Shown: positions 26,333 to 35,410, numbered from the stretch's first letter. The stretch is DNA of 64,000 nt from Aurantimonas sp. HBX-1 (GCF_021391535.1 NZ_CP090066.1:1315501-1379500); one strand, 5' to 3'. The notes: a model not told the origin generated them from the sequence alone. Translations and numbers: made by a program.

Positions 26333-27315
26333 TGTACGACGCTCCTCATCATCGTGTCGTCAGGGGTGGGGAAGGCGGGATAGACCGAGGGATATTCGGG
26401 CGCGATGCCGTGCCGCACGCCCCAGAGATACCAGTTGTCCACCACCGTGCCGGTGAGCAGCACGCCGATGGCGCCGGTGAAGGTGGTCAGCACCGCGAAC
26501 CACCAGGCCCAGCGGTGGATCGACTCGTAGGAGGCGTTGAAGCCCATGGTCCAGCGCCAGAACAGGCCGGCGCGCTCGGCCGCGGTGCCGCGGTCGACGA
26601 TCTCCTCCGCCTCGCGCTCTCCGCCGAAGCGCGAGACGGCGAGGATCGTCGCCCCGTGCATCGCGAACAGCATCGTCGAGCCGTAGAGGAAGACGATCGA
26701 GAGCATGTGGAACGGGTTGTAGTACCAGTTGCCGTAGAGCACCGAGACCGACGCCGTCCAGTTGAGGTGGGTGATGATGCCGAAGGGCACCGCCTCCGAC
26801 CACGAGCCCATGAGCACCGGCCGGAACAGGCCGAGGCTGAGGAACAGGAAGATCGCCGAGGCGAAGGCCCAGGATGTGTGGGTGCCCATGCCGAGGGCCC
26901 GGGCCCGGGTGTAGGACCTGACCCACCAGAGCAGCACGGACGAGGTCAGGAAGAAGCCGGCGAGGATCCACCAGCCGCCGTCGCCCAGCGGCACCAGCGG
27001 GTTCAGCCCGTATTTCGCCGGCGGCGGGTCGAGCGACAGGAACGCCAGGTTGCGCACGAAGGCATAAGGGTCCCAATCCACCGAGGCCCACATGTTGAGC
27101 CCGATGATCTCGATGGCGATGAAGCCGAAGGCGAGCGACGCCGCGCCGGACCAGCCGAGATAGAGCGGGCCCAGCTGCGGGTCGCCGATCCTGCCGAGGA
27201 GATGGCTGAACCCCTTGGACTGGATGCGGGGAACGTCGCCGGCCGGCAGCGGCACCCCGGGGTCGAAGGGCCCGCGTATCTGGACCCTGTTGTAGATGCT
27301 GGCGTAGTAGCCCAT
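26329..27315 (-). CDS. pufM: Reaction-centre M subunit PufM
   Basis: PufM binds one half of the bacteriochlorophyll special pair and the primary quinone. The 328-residue protein has five membrane helices. The special-pair histidine is in NPFHML and the tyrosine known as M210 follows eight residues later (LYGS), with an iron-ligand histidine in FAMHGATI. AGGGGAGGA precedes the ATG. The frame is open further upstream into pufL, but that extension is only antisense-like noise. The C-terminus is the long form seen with PufC-containing centres. Confidence 0.97.
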   Translation of the reverse strand: MGYYASIYNRVQIRGPFDPGVPLPAGDVPRIQSKGFSHLLGRIGDPQLGPLYLGWSGAASLAFGFIAIEIIGLNMWASVDWDPYAFVRNLAFLSLDPPPAKYGLNPLVPLGDGGWWILAGFFLTSSVLLWWVRSYTRARALGMGTHTSWAFASAIFLFLSLGLFRPVLMGSWSEAVPFGIITHLNWTASVSVLYGNWYYNPFHMLSIVFLYGSTMLFAMHGATILAVSRFGGEREAEEIVDRGTAAERAGLFWRWTMGFNASYESIHRWAWWFAVLTTFTGAIGVLLTGTVVDNWYLWGVRHGIAPEYPSVYPAFPTPDDTMMRSVVQ

Positions 27316-27329
27316 GGCGGATCCTCCCC

Positions 27330-28169
27330 TCAGTAGCTGACGTTGCCGATGGTGGCGGGGGTCTGCAGGTAGAAGTCGAACCAGTTCGGCCACGGGCCGT
27401 CCCAGAACGGGCCGGAGATGATGATGCAGACCGCGCTCCAGAATCCGGCGTTCAGGGCGAAGAACAGGCCGAGACGGTGGATGCCGTAGGGGCCGATCGA
27501 GTAGCAGATGAAGTCGCGGAAATAGGCGTTCTCGTGCTCGCCATACTTGACCGCCTGGCCCTTGCCGGGATTGACGGCCGCAAGGATCACGCCGGCATGC
27601 AGGCCGAGAAACATCGTCGTGGTGAAGAAGAACGTCACCGCCAGCATGTGCGCCGGGTTCAGGTGGAAGTGCAGGAACTGGTAGCCGACGTTCGAGACCC
27701 AGTCCAAATGGCTCATGATGCCGTAGGGAAAGCCGTGGCCCCAGGCGCCCAGCAGCAGCGGCCGGATGACCACCAGTGACACGTAGGCCAGCACCGCGAA
27801 GGAATAGGCGATCGGCACGTGCCAGCCGATGCCGAGCTTGCGGCAGATCTCGATCTCGCGCAGCGTCCAGGAGACGAAGCCGCCGATCGCGCACATGGTG
27901 ACGAGTTGCCAGATGCCGCCGTCGTCGAGCGGCGCAAGGCCCAGCCCATACTCGATGGACGGCGGCGCCACGCTGACGGCGAAGATGTTGAAGGTGTCGC
28001 CCTGGCTGATGTCGTAGAAGATCAGCAGCGACCCGAGCAGCGAGAAGAACGCCGCTGTGACGCCGAAGAACCCGACATAGAAGGGCCCCACCCAGAAGTC
28101 GAAAAGGTCGCCGCCGACGAGGGTGCCGCCGCGGACCCGGTATTTCCGTTCGAAAGACAGCATCGCCAT
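27330..28169 (-). CDS. pufL: Reaction-centre L subunit PufL
   Basis: PufL pairs with PufM to form the photochemical core. The 279-residue protein starts with the near-invariant LSFERKYRVRGGTL and GGDLFDFWVGPFYVGFFG. The special-pair histidine is in NPAHML and an iron ligand in LGLHAGVIL. The length is slightly longer than in Rhodobacter. It lies 14 bp before pufM and is separated from pufA by a strong hairpin. Confidence 0.97.
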   Translation of the reverse strand: MAMLSFERKYRVRGGTLVGGDLFDFWVGPFYVGFFGVTAAFFSLLGSLLIFYDISQGDTFNIFAVSVAPPSIEYGLGLAPLDDGGIWQLVTMCAIGGFVSWTLREIEICRKLGIGWHVPIAYSFAVLAYVSLVVIRPLLLGAWGHGFPYGIMSHLDWVSNVGYQFLHFHLNPAHMLAVTFFFTTTMFLGLHAGVILAAVNPGKGQAVKYGEHENAYFRDFICYSIGPYGIHRLGLFFALNAGFWSAVCIIISGPFWDGPWPNWFDFYLQTPATIGNVSY

Positions 28170-28202
28170 GGCGGGTAGATCCTCTCCGGATGGTTCGGGT
28201 GG

Positions 28203-28230
28203 GGGGCGGCGGACACCGGCGCGCCGCCCC
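28203..28230 (-). other. Intercistronic hairpin between pufA and pufL
   Basis: GGGGCGGCG (28203-28211) pairs perfectly with CGCCGCCCC (28222-28230) across a 10-nt loop. There is no T-run on either side. In Rhodobacter a hairpin at this place stabilises the pufBA message and allows excess LH1 over reaction centres; the same role is likely here. Confidence 0.75.
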
Positions 28231-28248
28231 TGTTGTCGTTGGGCCGGC

Positions 28249-28434
28249 CTAGCTGGGCCGGACCGTCATCTCGACCTGTCCGACCTGGACCGGCACGACC
28301 GTCGGATTGGCCAGCCAGTTGAAGCGGGCCGTCGACAGCAGGATGAAGTGGATGAGCAGCGCCAGCACCAGAAGGAAGGTGAAGAGCCCGATCAGGGCCC
28401 GGCGCGGATCGAAGAGAAGCCAGATTCGCCACAT
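28249..28434 (-). CDS. pufA: Light-harvesting 1 alpha subunit PufA
   Basis: A 61-residue LH1 alpha polypeptide. It opens with WRIWLLFDPRRAL, the typical cytoplasmic start, then a single transmembrane helix with the bacteriochlorophyll ligand His29 (ALLIHFILLST) and the ARFNWL sequence after it. AGGAGG precedes the ATG, overlapping the pufB stop region. Confidence 0.96.
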   Translation of the reverse strand: MWRIWLLFDPRRALIGLFTFLLVLALLIHFILLSTARFNWLANPTVVPVQVGQVEMTVRPS

Positions 28435-28445
28435 GGGTTCGCCTC

Positions 28446-28676
28446 CTAGCCGATGAGGGTGAGTAGGGGCTGCACCATGTCGAGGCTGGCCGCGCTGACC
28501 TCGGGGGTCTGCAGCCAGGGCCGCCAGATCCAGACGAGAATGTGCGCGACGACCGCGATGCCGGTGAAGACGGCGAAGGACGTCACGAAGAGTCCGTTGA
28601 ACTCCTGTGCCTCCCTTTCCGTCATGCCGGAAAGCGTCCCCGCTTCCCGGCCAGCTGCCGTTAGATGATCTGCCAT
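28446..28676 (-). CDS. pufB: Light-harvesting 1 beta subunit PufB with an extended C-terminus
   Basis: LH1 beta polypeptide of 76 residues. MTEREAQEFNGLFV and the ligand His45 in VVAHILVWIWRPW are diagnostic. LH1 beta chains usually end within a few residues of WRPW, whereas here 22 more residues (54-76, LQTPEVSAASLDMVQP...) follow. GGAGAAAGGA precedes the ATG. It is the first of the pufBALMC structural genes. Confidence 0.94.
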   Translation of the reverse strand: MADHLTAAGREAGTLSGMTEREAQEFNGLFVTSFAVFTGIAVVAHILVWIWRPWLQTPEVSAASLDMVQPLLTLIG

Positions 28677-28713
28677 GTTCCTTTCTCCGTTGATCTTGCA
28701 AGTCTTCGTCGGC

Positions 28714-28730
28714 GCCGGCCTGTCACCGGC
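28714..28730 (-). other. Small hairpin between pufQ and pufB
   Basis: GCCGG and CCGGC arms around a 7-nt loop lie in the 81-bp spacer before pufB. In Rhodobacter this spacer carries RNA processing signals that separate pufQ from pufBA; the equivalence is inferred from position only. Confidence 0.35.
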
Positions 28731-28757
28731 CCCGTCGAAGCGGGGGTTCCCGCGCCG

Positions 28758-28985
28758 TCACCGCATGAAGGCGTAGGGAAGGACCGAATGGGCCGTGGCC
28801 CGGGCGTCGCTGACGACGGCGAAATACGAGCCGGGCTCGAACGGCAGCGGCCGGAGCCGCGGCGGCAGCAGGCGCGAGATCAGCGAGACGGCGAGGAATA
28901 GCGGGAAGGAAAGGGCGTAGATCAGCCGGTACTCCTGTCGCTCGGCACGAAACAGCGACCCCGTGTGACGGTTGGCGACGCTCAT
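28758..28985 (-). CDS. pufQ: PufQ
   Basis: PufQ is a small one-helix membrane protein that supports bacteriochlorophyll delivery and complex formation. The 75-residue product has the family pattern NRHTGSLFRAERQEYRLIYAL, a hydrophobic helix, RLLPPRLRPL, and the end SVLPYAFMR. The ATG at 28985 has GGAGG 7 nt upstream; the longer open frame upstream is not family-like. It lies 52 bp after bchZ. Confidence 0.92.
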   Translation of the reverse strand: MSVANRHTGSLFRAERQEYRLIYALSFPLFLAVSLISRLLPPRLRPLPFEPGSYFAVVSDARATAHSVLPYAFMR

Positions 28986-29037
28986 AGGACTTCCTCCATG
29001 TCGATGCGGGGACGAGGGAACGGGAGGCCGCGGCACG

Positions 29038-30489
29038 TCATGCCGGTTCCTCCCGCCATTGCCGGGCGCGTTCGACGTGCCCGTGCGTGACCGTGGTGCG
29101 GCCGGCCTGTCGGCAGGCGCGTTCGGCCAGGTCGCGGAGCCGCCGCGCGGCCGAGATCCGGACCAGCACCGGCTCGCGGTCGATCACCGCGTCGAAGGCG
29201 GCGTTGGCGGCGCTGTCCCAGGCGAGTTCGGCGCGCTGGCGGGCCGGGGTCGGGTCGACCCGGTCCATCTCGGTGCCGAGCGGCAGGATGGCGAACAGCG
29301 CGTCGAAGAGGGCGTTGCAGACCTCCTGGACGAGATAGGTGGCGCCCGAGTAGCCCATGAAGGGCGTGCCGGTGTGCCGTCGGATCGCGGCGCCCGGGAA
29401 CGAGGCGGGAATGTAGGTGCCGCGCCCGCCGGTCTCGGCGAGATACATGCGCTCGTTGTAGCTGCCGAACAGCACCAGCGGCGGCGTGTCCCTGACCATC
29501 TGCCGGACGGTGTCGTTGAGCGTCTTCTGGCCGGCCTTGCGCGGTACCGCGAAGGTGCAGGGAAGGCCCATCTCGTCCTCGAGGAAGTGCCGGATGCCGC
29601 GCGCATAGGTCTCGTTGGCGACGACGGCGAAGCTCGCCGAGCCGAAGAAGTCCTGGGTGACCGAGCGCCAGAGGTCCCAGAGCGGCTTGATCGTCGTGTG
29701 CTTCTCGCGGGCGATGAACGGCTCGGGGTCGAGCCCGAGCATCGCGCCGAGCTTGCGCAGGAAGGCGGTGGTGGAATGCAGGCCGATTGGCGCCTGGAGG
29801 TAGGGGCGCTCCAGCGCCTCGCAGAGCTGGCGGCCGTATTCGCGGTAGAGGCAGACATTGGCGTCGGCGACGGTCAGCTTCGGGATGTCGCGCAGATGGC
29901 TGCCGAGCGGGAAGACGCAGTTGACCTCGGCGCCGATGCCCTCGATCAGCCGGCGGATTTCGGCGAGGTCGGACGGCATGTTGAACATGCCGTAGGCGGC
30001 GCCGATGATGTTGACCTTGGGCTTCTCGCCCTCCTTGCGCTCGCGCGGCGCGGGGATCCGGCCCTTCTTCGGCCCGAACTCGGTCAGCAGCCATTTCATC
30101 GCGCGGTCGGCGCACTGCCACTGGTCCTCGTCGATGGTGCGGGGCAGGAAGCGCTTCAGGTTGGTGCCCTCGGGCGTCACCCCGCCGCCGATCATCTCGG
30201 CGATCGAGCCGGTGACCACCACCGCCGGCTGCGTCGGGTCGAGCGTCGCGTGGGCGCGCTTCATCGCGCCCTCGGTGCCGGTCTGGCCGAGATTGTCTTC
30301 CGACAGGCCGGTGACGACGATCGGCAATTCGTGCGGCGGCAGCGCGTCGGTGTAGTGCAGGACCGAGGTGACCGGCAGGTTCTCGCAGCCGACCGGGCCG
30401 TCGATGACGACCTGCAGGCCCTTCACGGCGGCGAAGACGTAGACGGCGCCCCAGTAGCCGCCGGCGCGGTCGTGATCGAGGACCAGCAT
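29038..30489 (-). CDS. bchZ: Chlorophyllide a reductase subunit BchZ
   Basis: BchY and BchZ form the NifDK-like catalytic part of chlorophyllide a oxidoreductase, which reduces ring B to the bacteriochlorin. The 483-residue protein starts LVLDHDRAGGYWGAVYVFAA and has the cluster and substrate-binding features IDGPVGCENLPVTSVL and HGHVERARQWREEPA at the end. The ATG shares one base with the bchY stop (TGATG). Confidence 0.96.
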   Translation of the reverse strand: MLVLDHDRAGGYWGAVYVFAAVKGLQVVIDGPVGCENLPVTSVLHYTDALPPHELPIVVTGLSEDNLGQTGTEGAMKRAHATLDPTQPAVVVTGSIAEMIGGGVTPEGTNLKRFLPRTIDEDQWQCADRAMKWLLTEFGPKKGRIPAPRERKEGEKPKVNIIGAAYGMFNMPSDLAEIRRLIEGIGAEVNCVFPLGSHLRDIPKLTVADANVCLYREYGRQLCEALERPYLQAPIGLHSTTAFLRKLGAMLGLDPEPFIAREKHTTIKPLWDLWRSVTQDFFGSASFAVVANETYARGIRHFLEDEMGLPCTFAVPRKAGQKTLNDTVRQMVRDTPPLVLFGSYNERMYLAETGGRGTYIPASFPGAAIRRHTGTPFMGYSGATYLVQEVCNALFDALFAILPLGTEMDRVDPTPARQRAELAWDSAANAAFDAVIDREPVLVRISAARRLRDLAERACRQAGRTTVTHGHVERARQWREEPA

Positions 30490-32051
30490 CAGACGTCCCC
30501 CATCCCGGCGTCGTAGGACGACGACTTGACGTTGACCGGCACGTCGGTGCGGCGGCTGACCTTGCGTGGCGCGGGGGGCACGTCCTCCCAGATGCCGGCG
30601 GTGTGTCCGGAGCCGACGCCCTCGAAGAAGTCCCGCATCGTGTCGAAGCGGCCCTTCGAGGCGATCGCGGCGTTGATCACCTGGGCCAGCGAGCCGGCGC
30701 CCGCCGGGCCCATCAGCGGCCGGGCGGAGATCAGGTTGGTGAAATACAGCGCCGGGGTACCCGACTGCTTGGCCTTCTGGACGACCGGCGTCGTGCCGAT
30801 GGCAAGGTCCGGGCGGAATTCCTCGAAGGCGGCAAGGTCGCTTTCCAGCGAGGCGCGGAACACGACGTGGACGCCGCGGGCCTCCAGCCACTCGCGGTCG
30901 GGATCCGACCAGCTTGTGCGCGGGCAGGCGGTGCCGACATAACGCAGGTCTGCGCCGCTCTCGACCAGCAGCCGGGCGACCAGAAGCTCGGAGCCCTCAT
31001 AGCCCGACAGCGTGATCCGGCCGTTGATCGGCGAGCCGGCAATGGCGCCGCGGATCGCCGGCAGGATGGCGTTCTGCGCGGCTTCGATGCGCAAAGCGGG
31101 AACGGATGCGGCCTCGCCGACGGCGCGCAGCCAGTCGGCCGTGCCGTCGCTGCCGACCGGCGCCGAGCCCACCACCGGGCGCCCGGCATTCTCGAACTCG
31201 CGGATCGACGCGGTGTAGAAGGGGTGGATCGCCGCGGCAACGCTGCAGTCGAGCGCGGCGTAGAGCTCGCGCCACTCCCTGGTCGGGACCGCCGGTCCGG
31301 CGGCAAGGCCGAGCGGTTCCAGCAGGCGGCCGATGACCATGGGGTCTGCGGGGAACATCTCGCCGAGCAAAGCGACGCTCGGCCGGTCGGTGCGCGGCGC
31401 GCGGGGCGCGGCGACCGGGCCCTGCTCGGCCTCGCCGCGGGCATAGGCGAGCATGGCGCCGGCAAGGATGTCCTTCGCCTCGGCATGGGTCGGTACGCCG
31501 AATCCGGGAACGTCGATGCCGATGATGCGGACGCCGTCGATCGATTTCGGCAGCAGCCGCAGCGGCACGCCAGAGGCCGTCGGCACGCAGAGATTGGTGA
31601 CGACGATGGCGTCGTAGAGGGCGGGGTCGGCAAGCTTGTGGACCGCCTCGCGGATATCCTCGAAGAGCTTGCCGGTGACCAGCGTCTCGGAATTGAAAGG
31701 CACGTAGCCGACGGTGCGGCGCGCCCCGTAGAAATGCGCCGTGAAGGTCAGGCCGTAGACGCAGCAGGCCGAGCCGGAGAGGACGGTCGCGGTGCGCCGC
31801 ATCCTGAGGCCGATCCGCAGCGAGCCGAAGGCCGGGCACATCGATTGCGGCTGGTCGTGGGGTCCCAGCGGGTAATCCTTGGCGTACTGGTCGAGGATCT
31901 CGCTCTTGCCGGCGGCAGCGGCGGCAGCGCGCATTTCGGCCTTGCCCGCATGGCAGGAGGCGTCGCCTTCGCGCGCCGGCGTGGCAGCGGGGCCCGCACC
32001 GTCCGTGATGTCGGTGTCGCCGGGGCCGTGATCGCGGGGGCCGTAATCCAT
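30489..32051 (-). CDS. bchY: Chlorophyllide a reductase subunit BchY
   Basis: Partner of BchZ. The 520-residue protein has a variable, charged N-terminus and then the cysteines for the shared [4Fe-4S] cluster (QSMCPAFGSLR, SGSACCVYGLTF, VTNLCVPTASG). I use the ATG at 32051, with TGAGGA overlapping the bchX stop; a TTG at 32081 would add ten residues. Confidence 0.95.
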   Translation of the reverse strand: MDYGPRDHGPGDTDITDGAGPAATPAREGDASCHAGKAEMRAAAAAAGKSEILDQYAKDYPLGPHDQPQSMCPAFGSLRIGLRMRRTATVLSGSACCVYGLTFTAHFYGARRTVGYVPFNSETLVTGKLFEDIREAVHKLADPALYDAIVVTNLCVPTASGVPLRLLPKSIDGVRIIGIDVPGFGVPTHAEAKDILAGAMLAYARGEAEQGPVAAPRAPRTDRPSVALLGEMFPADPMVIGRLLEPLGLAAGPAVPTREWRELYAALDCSVAAAIHPFYTASIREFENAGRPVVGSAPVGSDGTADWLRAVGEAASVPALRIEAAQNAILPAIRGAIAGSPINGRITLSGYEGSELLVARLLVESGADLRYVGTACPRTSWSDPDREWLEARGVHVVFRASLESDLAAFEEFRPDLAIGTTPVVQKAKQSGTPALYFTNLISARPLMGPAGAGSLAQVINAAIASKGRFDTMRDFFEGVGSGHTAGIWEDVPPAPRKVSRRTDVPVNVKSSSYDAGMGDV

Positions 32052-32061
32052 CGTCCGGTCC

Positions 32062-33081
32062 TCACGCGTCGTCGTAGACAACTTCGAGGGACGGTCGGAC
32101 CGGTACCGGCCGGCCGCGCATGTCGGCCTGGCTCGCCGGCTGCAGCACGACGTTGCGGCTGTTCTCCTCGCTGGAGAACAGGGACAGCAGGCCGTCCTGG
32201 GTCAGCGGCGTCGGATGCACCGGCGGCGCGTCGGCGACGTTCTGGGCGAGCTCCTCGAACAGCGCCGCCCAGCGGCCGCCGGGGATGCCGACGATCTCGT
32301 AGTTGGCACTCTTGCGGCGGATATCCTCGTCGGCGGGGATCGAGGACAGGACCGGGATGCCGACCGCCTTGGCGAAGGCCGCGGCCTCGCCGGTGCCGTC
32401 ATCCTTGTTCACCACCATGCCGGCGACGCCGACATTGCCGCCGAGCTTGCGGAAATACTCCACCGCCGAGCAGACATTGTTGGCGACGTAGAGCGACTGC
32501 AGGTCGTTGGCGCCGACGACGATGACCTTCTGGCACATGTCGCGGGCGATCGGCAGGCCGAAGCCGCCGCAGACCACGTCGCCGAGGAAGTCGAGCAGCA
32601 CGTAGTCGAAGCCCCATTCGTGGAAGCCGAACTTCTCCAGCAGCTCGAAGCCGTGGATGATGCCGCGGCCGCCGCAGCCCCGGCCGACCTCGGGTCCGCC
32701 GAGTTCCATGGCGAAGACGCCGTCGCGCTTGAAGCAGACGTCGGAGACGTCGACTTCCTCGCCGGCGGCCTTCTTGGCCGAGGATGTCTGGATGATGGTC
32801 GGGCAGGCCTTGCCGCCGAACAACAACGAGGTCGTGTCGGATTTCGGGTCGCAGCCGATGAGCAGCACCCGCTTGCCCTGCTGGGCCATCATGTAGCTGA
32901 GATTGGCGAGGGTGAAGGACTTGCCGATGCCGCCCTTGCCGTAGATCGCGATGATCTGCGTCTCCTTGGTCACCGGCCCGGAGGCGACGGCGCCCAGCGG
33001 CTCGGCGGCCTCGGCGCGCAGGCGTTCCACCATCTCATCGGTGGAGCCTCGTGCGGCGCGTGTCTCGGTCAGAGCGGTCAT
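32062..33081 (-). CDS. bchX: Chlorophyllide a reductase ATPase BchX
   Basis: NifH-like ATPase that drives BchYZ. The 339-residue protein has Walker A YGKGGIGKSFTLANLS, DPKSDTTSLLFGG and the bridging cysteines in VGRGCGGRG and GDVVCGGFG. Its start overlaps the bchC stop by 4 nt (ATGA). It resembles BchL at 15.3 kb but is clearly the X paralogue (KSFT rather than KSTT). Confidence 0.97.
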   Translation of the reverse strand: MTALTETRAARGSTDEMVERLRAEAAEPLGAVASGPVTKETQIIAIYGKGGIGKSFTLANLSYMMAQQGKRVLLIGCDPKSDTTSLLFGGKACPTIIQTSSAKKAAGEEVDVSDVCFKRDGVFAMELGGPEVGRGCGGRGIIHGFELLEKFGFHEWGFDYVLLDFLGDVVCGGFGLPIARDMCQKVIVVGANDLQSLYVANNVCSAVEYFRKLGGNVGVAGMVVNKDDGTGEAAAFAKAVGIPVLSSIPADEDIRRKSANYEIVGIPGGRWAALFEELAQNVADAPPVHPTPLTQDGLLSLFSSEENSRNVVLQPASQADMRGRPVPVRPSLEVVYDDA

Positions 33082-34013
33082 TGTGTGGCTCCCCATTCCA
33101 GGATCATCTTCAGGCAGGAGACGTCCTCGAACGCCGTGCGGTAGGCGGCGCCGGCATCGGCGGGCCCATGTCTGTGCGTGACGAGGCCGGCCAGCGACAG
33201 GCGCCCTTCGGCGACCAGCCGCGTGACGGCCTCCATGTCCGCCGGCAGCCATTCGGCCGCGACGCGGATGCGCGCCTCGCGCATGAAGGCGGGCGGAAAG
33301 GCGAAGCCGAGCGGCGCCTTGTAGAAACCGGCGAGGACGATCTCGCCGCCGCGGGCGAGCCGCGGGATCAGCAGATCGAGAATGGCGGCGGCGCCGCTGA
33401 CATCGAGGATCACGCCATAGTCCGACCGGGAGTCGTCGGAAGGCTGGCAGATCCCATAGCCGGCGGCGCCGTCATGGCGGCGGGACTCGGTTTCCCAGAC
33501 GATCGGGTTGCCGCCGAGCGCCACGGCAAGGCGGGCGGAAAGGCGGCCGAGTACACCATGGCCGACGATGAGTTCCGGCAGGCCGTCGCCGGCGGCGAGG
33601 GCATGGTGGGCAGTGGCGGCGAGGGCGAGCAGCACGGCCTCTTCGCCCATACCGGCGGGGAGGCGGGTGACCCGCCGTCCCTGCGCCAGCAGCTGCGATG
33701 CCGACGCGCCGAACAGGCCGCGGGCGTCGATGAAGCCGTTGGAGCCCGGCACGAAGACGCGGTCGCCGACGCGGAGGCCGCTGTCGCCGAAGGTCTCGGC
33801 GACATGGCCGACCGCCTCGTAACCCGGCACCAGCGGATAGCCGAGGCCGGGGAAGGGCGGCATGTCGCCGGAAAACAGCAGGCGCTCGGTGCCGGTGCTG
33901 ATGCCGCAACAGGCAACCTCGACCCTGACGTCCCCCGCTTGCGGCTGGCGCAGGGCGATGCGGCGAACCGCTAGCTGGCCCGGCTGCTCGAAGAGGATGG
34001 CATCGCTTGGCAT
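33078..34013 (-). CDS. bchC: Bacteriochlorophyllide a dehydrogenase BchC
   Basis: BchC oxidises the C3 hydroxyethyl group to acetyl, the last ring modification before BchG. The 311-residue zinc-free MDR-type dehydrogenase has ACCGISTGTERLLFSGDMPPF, PLVPGYEAVGHV and a nucleotide-binding stretch LIVGHGVLGRLSARLAVALGG. I use the ATG at 34013; a TTG at 34046 lies inside a PpsR operator and is unlikely. The operator 28 bp upstream gives the bchCXYZ-puf genes their own promoter besides crtF read-through. Confidence 0.94.
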   Translation of the reverse strand: MPSDAILFEQPGQLAVRRIALRQPQAGDVRVEVACCGISTGTERLLFSGDMPPFPGLGYPLVPGYEAVGHVAETFGDSGLRVGDRVFVPGSNGFIDARGLFGASASQLLAQGRRVTRLPAGMGEEAVLLALAATAHHALAAGDGLPELIVGHGVLGRLSARLAVALGGNPIVWETESRRHDGAAGYGICQPSDDSRSDYGVILDVSGAAAILDLLIPRLARGGEIVLAGFYKAPLGFAFPPAFMREARIRVAAEWLPADMEAVTRLVAEGRLSLAGLVTHRHGPADAGAAYRTAFEDVSCLKMILEWGATQ

Positions 34014-34040
34014 TGGGGGACCTGGAATCGACTGACTATC

Positions 34041-34058
34041 TGTCAATCTAACTTGACA
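34041..34058. promoter_or_regulatory. PpsR/CrtJ operator upstream of bchC
   Basis: TGTCAATCTAACTTGACA is a perfect TGT-N12-ACA match between crtF and bchC. CTGTCA at 34067-34072 adds a possible extra half-site. Control of bchC by CrtJ is well established in Rhodobacter. Confidence 0.88.
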
Positions 34059-34068
34059 CTATCCGCTG

Positions 34069-35331
34069 TCAAGCAAATGCGACGCTGCGGCGCGGTATTT
34101 CCGCGATCACGATCCTTGTCGCCACCGGCAGGGCGGTCCGCACCTCGCGCGGCCGCTGCAGCCCGGCACGCTTCATCAGCGCGGCGATCTCTTCCGGCGT
34201 GCGCGGCCGGCCGCTGCCCATGGCGCGGAGATAGAAGCCGAAATAGGCGTCCGCGACGGGACCGCTGTGGCGGTCGCCGCCCATCGGCTCGGCGATCAGC
34301 ACCACGCCGCCCGGCCGCAGGCCTTCCCGGAGCCGCGTCAGCAGCCGGACCACCGACTCGTCGTCGTGGTCGTGGACGATCCGCACCAGCGTCGCGAGGT
34401 CGTAGTCCTGGGGCAGCGGGTCGGTGAAGAAATCACCCTCGTGCACGGTGATCCGGCGGCCGTAGCGCGAGGCGGCAAGGCGCTGGCGCGCGACCGACGC
34501 GACGGCCGGCAGATCGAAGAGGTGCAGCTCGGCCAGCGGGTTGCGGGCGGCGAAGGTGGTGAGGAACCGGCCGCTGCCGCCGCCGACGTCGAGAACCTTG
34601 CGCGCCCAGGACAGGTCGATGGAGGCAAGCACCTCCCGCGCGACGATGTCTTGGCTGGCCTCCATCAGATCGGTGTAGGCGGCCATGTCGTCGGCGGCGC
34701 CGTCAGGGATCGCGGCGGCATCAGCCGACTCGCCGTCTTCGGGTGCCCGGCGGGCGGCATAGGGCCAGAGGCGCGACAGGCGGGGGCCGGCACCGCCCTT
34801 CAGCAGCGCCACGGGATCGGCGAGGTCAGCATACAGGGCGTCGTGATGCCTGATCATCGCCAGCGCACCGGGGTTGGCGAGCAGCGCCGCGCCGAGCGGT
34901 CCCAGCGCGTAGACGTCCTCGCCGTCGCCGTCCTCGATCTCGACCAGGTCGAGCGCCGCCGACGCGCGCAGAAGCACCCTGGCGGCATCCGGGTCGAGAC
35001 CGATGCGGCCGGCGATGTCGGCAAGCCGGAGCGGGCCGGTGCGCAGGGCCTCGTAGAGGCCAAGCTGCACGCCGGCCGAGAGGACCTGCGAGTAGACGAA
35101 GCCGGCGCATAGGTCGAACAGCCGCCGCGAGGCATCGCGGGCAATCGGCCGGGTCAGGGGAAAACGCGCGGCGCGCGCCTGGAAGTCGGCGTCGGCCAGC
35201 TTGCGGTTCCTGAACGCGCGCCAGCGTTCGCGCGCGGGGCGGAAGAAGCGACGGATCTCGCCGATCGGATCGGCCCAGCCAGAGGGCCGGTCCCCGCCGG
35301 TATCGCCGGCGGGCTCCGCGGTGCTCGACAT
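34069..35331 (-). CDS. crtF: Carotenoid O-methyltransferase CrtF
   Basis: CrtF methylates the 1-hydroxyl of acyclic carotenoids in the spheroidene/spirilloxanthin route, using AdoMet. The 420-residue protein has a dimerisation helical domain, then the AdoMet motif KVLDVGGGSGRFL and the methyltransferase motif LVRIVHDHDDESVVRLL, then GGVVLIAEPMGG. AGAGGA precedes the ATG. It is divergent from crtD across a region with two PpsR sites and heads the crtF-bchCXYZ-puf superoperon. Confidence 0.93.
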   Translation of the reverse strand: MSSTAEPAGDTGGDRPSGWADPIGEIRRFFRPARERWRAFRNRKLADADFQARAARFPLTRPIARDASRRLFDLCAGFVYSQVLSAGVQLGLYEALRTGPLRLADIAGRIGLDPDAARVLLRASAALDLVEIEDGDGEDVYALGPLGAALLANPGALAMIRHHDALYADLADPVALLKGGAGPRLSRLWPYAARRAPEDGESADAAAIPDGAADDMAAYTDLMEASQDIVAREVLASIDLSWARKVLDVGGGSGRFLTTFAARNPLAELHLFDLPAVASVARQRLAASRYGRRITVHEGDFFTDPLPQDYDLATLVRIVHDHDDESVVRLLTRLREGLRPGGVVLIAEPMGGDRHSGPVADAYFGFYLRAMGSGRPRTPEEIAALMKRAGLQRPREVRTALPVATRIVIAEIPRRSVAFA

Positions 35332-35359
35332 GACCGGCCATCCTCTGCAGCGCCGTTGA

Positions 35360-35410
35360 TGTAAACTAAATTGGACAACCGTCCGCCCATCATGTCAAGA
35401 TTACCATACA
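35360..35410. promoter_or_regulatory. Two perfect PpsR/CrtJ operators between crtF and crtD
   Basis: TGTAAACTAAATTGGACA (35360-35377) and TGTCAAGATTACCATACA (35393-35410) are both exact TGT-N12-ACA matches, with 33 bp from start to start, about three helical turns. Their placement in the 97-bp divergent promoter would let one PpsR assembly repress both carotenoid operons. Confidence 0.88.

Noticed and set aside
27316..27894. Upstream extension of the pufM frame into pufL
   Set aside because: The residues are out-of-frame pufL sequence. The ATG at 27315 has AGGGGAGGA before it and gives the normal PufM start.
34014..34046. TTG start that would extend BchC by 11 residues
   Set aside because: The TTG lies inside the PpsR operator, has no ribosome site, and the added residues are not family-like.
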